A stretch of DNA of 64,000 bases from Spirosoma profusum. Its GTDB lineage: Bacteria; Bacteroidota; Bacteroidia; Cytophagales; Spirosomataceae. Shown here piece after piece: positions 63,413 to 64,000 of this stretch. Every line of letters begins with the position of its first letter. Position 1 is the first letter of the stretch. The notes beneath the pieces are model-generated. The model ran no database searches. It was not told the origin of the DNA and saw only the letters and a program-made list of their open reading frames with translations. The stretch covers positions 1 to 64,000 of the forward strand of contig NZ_JACWZY010000011.1 of assembly GCF_014699005.1 (NCBI RefSeq). The letters run 5' to 3'. Made by a program: the position numbers and the translations under genes.

Positions 63413-63481
63413 GTTATAAAGTTGTATGGTTGTAAAGTTATAGACCCGGCCTATAACTTTACAACCATACAACTTTATAAC
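63413..63481. repeat. Perfect 31-bp inverted repeat between uppP and DUF3098
   Basis: The arms 63413-63443 and 63451-63481 are exact complements with a 7-nt spacer. It overlaps the DUF3098 stop codon (63475-63477) and ends 8 bp before the uppP start. The arm GTTATAAAGTTGTATGGTTG contains GTTGTA/GTTATA-type words. A very stable RNA hairpin is expected. Confidence 0.8.
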
Positions 63482-63819
63482 AATTCGTTTTTAGGCTTGG
63501 TAAGTATGGCAAAAAATTCGAGAACAAAGCCCCCCATCACCACTATCGGACCGAGGGTAAGTCCCATAAAACCAAAGCCAAATTCTTCTTTATCGAGACT
63601 CATGATAAAGAAACCAGCCAGAATAGTACCAATACCGATCAGCATTAGTACGTAATTCTGCCGACTGAACGGCAGCTCTGTGGCACCGGTTGAGCGGGTC
63701 GCTTCGGTCGCTGTGCGAGTCGAAGTCGATTTCGGTGTAGCCACTGGAGCGGCCACCGTTTTCTTGGCGGGTTCATCACGCGTCAGCGTGGCCGAGCCAT
63801 ATTGCTTATCTTTTGCCAT
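63475..63819 (-). CDS. DUF3098 family membrane protein
   Basis: The 114-residue product has an N-terminal Thr/Ala-rich linker (VAAPVATPKSTSTRTATEAT) followed by the conserved part LPFSRQNYVLMLIGIGTILA, GFFIMSLDKEEF and GLTLGPIVVMGGFVLEFFAI: two membrane helices. The family is found in Bacteroidota next to ftsX and uppP. The function is unknown, and a link to cell-envelope growth is inferred from context. Confidence 0.9.
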   Translation of the reverse strand: MAKDKQYGSATLTRDEPAKKTVAAPVATPKSTSTRTATEATRSTGATELPFSRQNYVLMLIGIGTILAGFFIMSLDKEEFGFGFMGLTLGPIVVMGGFVLEFFAILTKPKNELL

Positions 63820-63926
63820 GTTCTTCTTAAGTTAGAATGTCTAATGAACAATGTCTAATGAATAATGGCCTTCAAAAAACCCATTTTATTCATCTACGCT
63901 CTACATTATTCATTTTAAATTATTCA

Positions 63927-64000
63927 TTAATAAAGCTCATCCAGCGTTAGACCCAGATAACGGTTAACAGCCTGAAACGTACTCAGAAAGCCAATCAAAA
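63927..64000 (-). CDS. ftsX: FtsX cell-division permease, C-terminal end only
   Basis: The minus strand reads GFLSTFQAVNRYLGLTLDEL then Y and stop at 63927-63929, the typical ending of Bacteroidota FtsX; the rest lies beyond the window. FtsX with FtsE activates septal peptidoglycan hydrolases. Position before DUF3098/uppP supports this. Confidence 0.8.
   Translation of the reverse strand, partial: LIGFLSTFQAVNRYLGLTLDELY

Overview
The window looks like a chromosomal segment from a Bacteroidota bacterium of the order Cytophagales, most like Spirosoma and its relatives. This is inferred from protein families, not from a search. The support is: DUF3871 and DUF3098 proteins, SprA/gliding-era style giant secreted proteins, ELWxxDGT and NHL repeat proteins, 'tail fiber domain' repeat proteins, the gene order ribF-truB-uppP-DUF3098-ftsX, TAnnTTTG promoter boxes and few Shine-Dalgarno sites.

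Layout. (1) 0.2-6.0 kb: a 1946-residue secreted adhesin-like protein. (2) 6.0-10.6 kb: a decayed accessory patch with an intact IS982-family element, a dead IS3-family element, a frameshifted Imm11-type immunity gene and several coding remnants. (3) 11.1-15.1 kb: a probable defence cassette. A 262-aa protein overlaps a 632-aa QueC-like/PD-(D/E)XK fusion, and an SRPBCC protein and a HEPN-like protein follow. (4) 15.2-17.4 kb: an outer-membrane barrel protein and a DUF3871 protein. (5) 18-43 kb: a large block of exported proteins. It holds a 1490-aa propeller-type protein, a penicillin-binding-type serine hydrolase lipoprotein, a 1737-aa NHL/C39-like protein, four paralogous 'tail fiber' repeat proteins, a reprolysin-type metalloprotease, an ELWxxDGT protein and a small lipoprotein. 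(6) 43.5-47.8 kb: a TPR histidine kinase with its LuxR-type regulator, and a thioredoxin-like protein. (7) 49.1-55.4 kb: an integrated element with a VapE-like ATPase, an HTH protein, a possible RteC-like protein, a tyrosine integrase, a MerR-like regulator and a serine recombinase whose reading frame runs into a tRNA-Leu gene. (8) 55.4-64 kb: core genes (MacB-type permease, a secreted conserved protein, an endonuclease, a HI0933-type flavoprotein, ribF, truB, uppP, DUF3098 and the 3' end of ftsX).

Common threads. Five secreted proteins carry the same short G8-like module (W..W.CG..P), and in four of them it is the extreme C-terminus, where a sorting domain would be expected. Intergenic gaps in the secreted-protein block and near the kinase genes contain a dispersed repeat family: units of about 580 bp (one of 392 bp) bounded by 42-46 bp inverted ends that are themselves hairpins, plus solo ends. 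The core region instead has three long perfect inverted repeats between genes.

The strongest candidates for something new are the QueC-like/nuclease two-gene cassette and the hairpin-ended intergenic repeat family.
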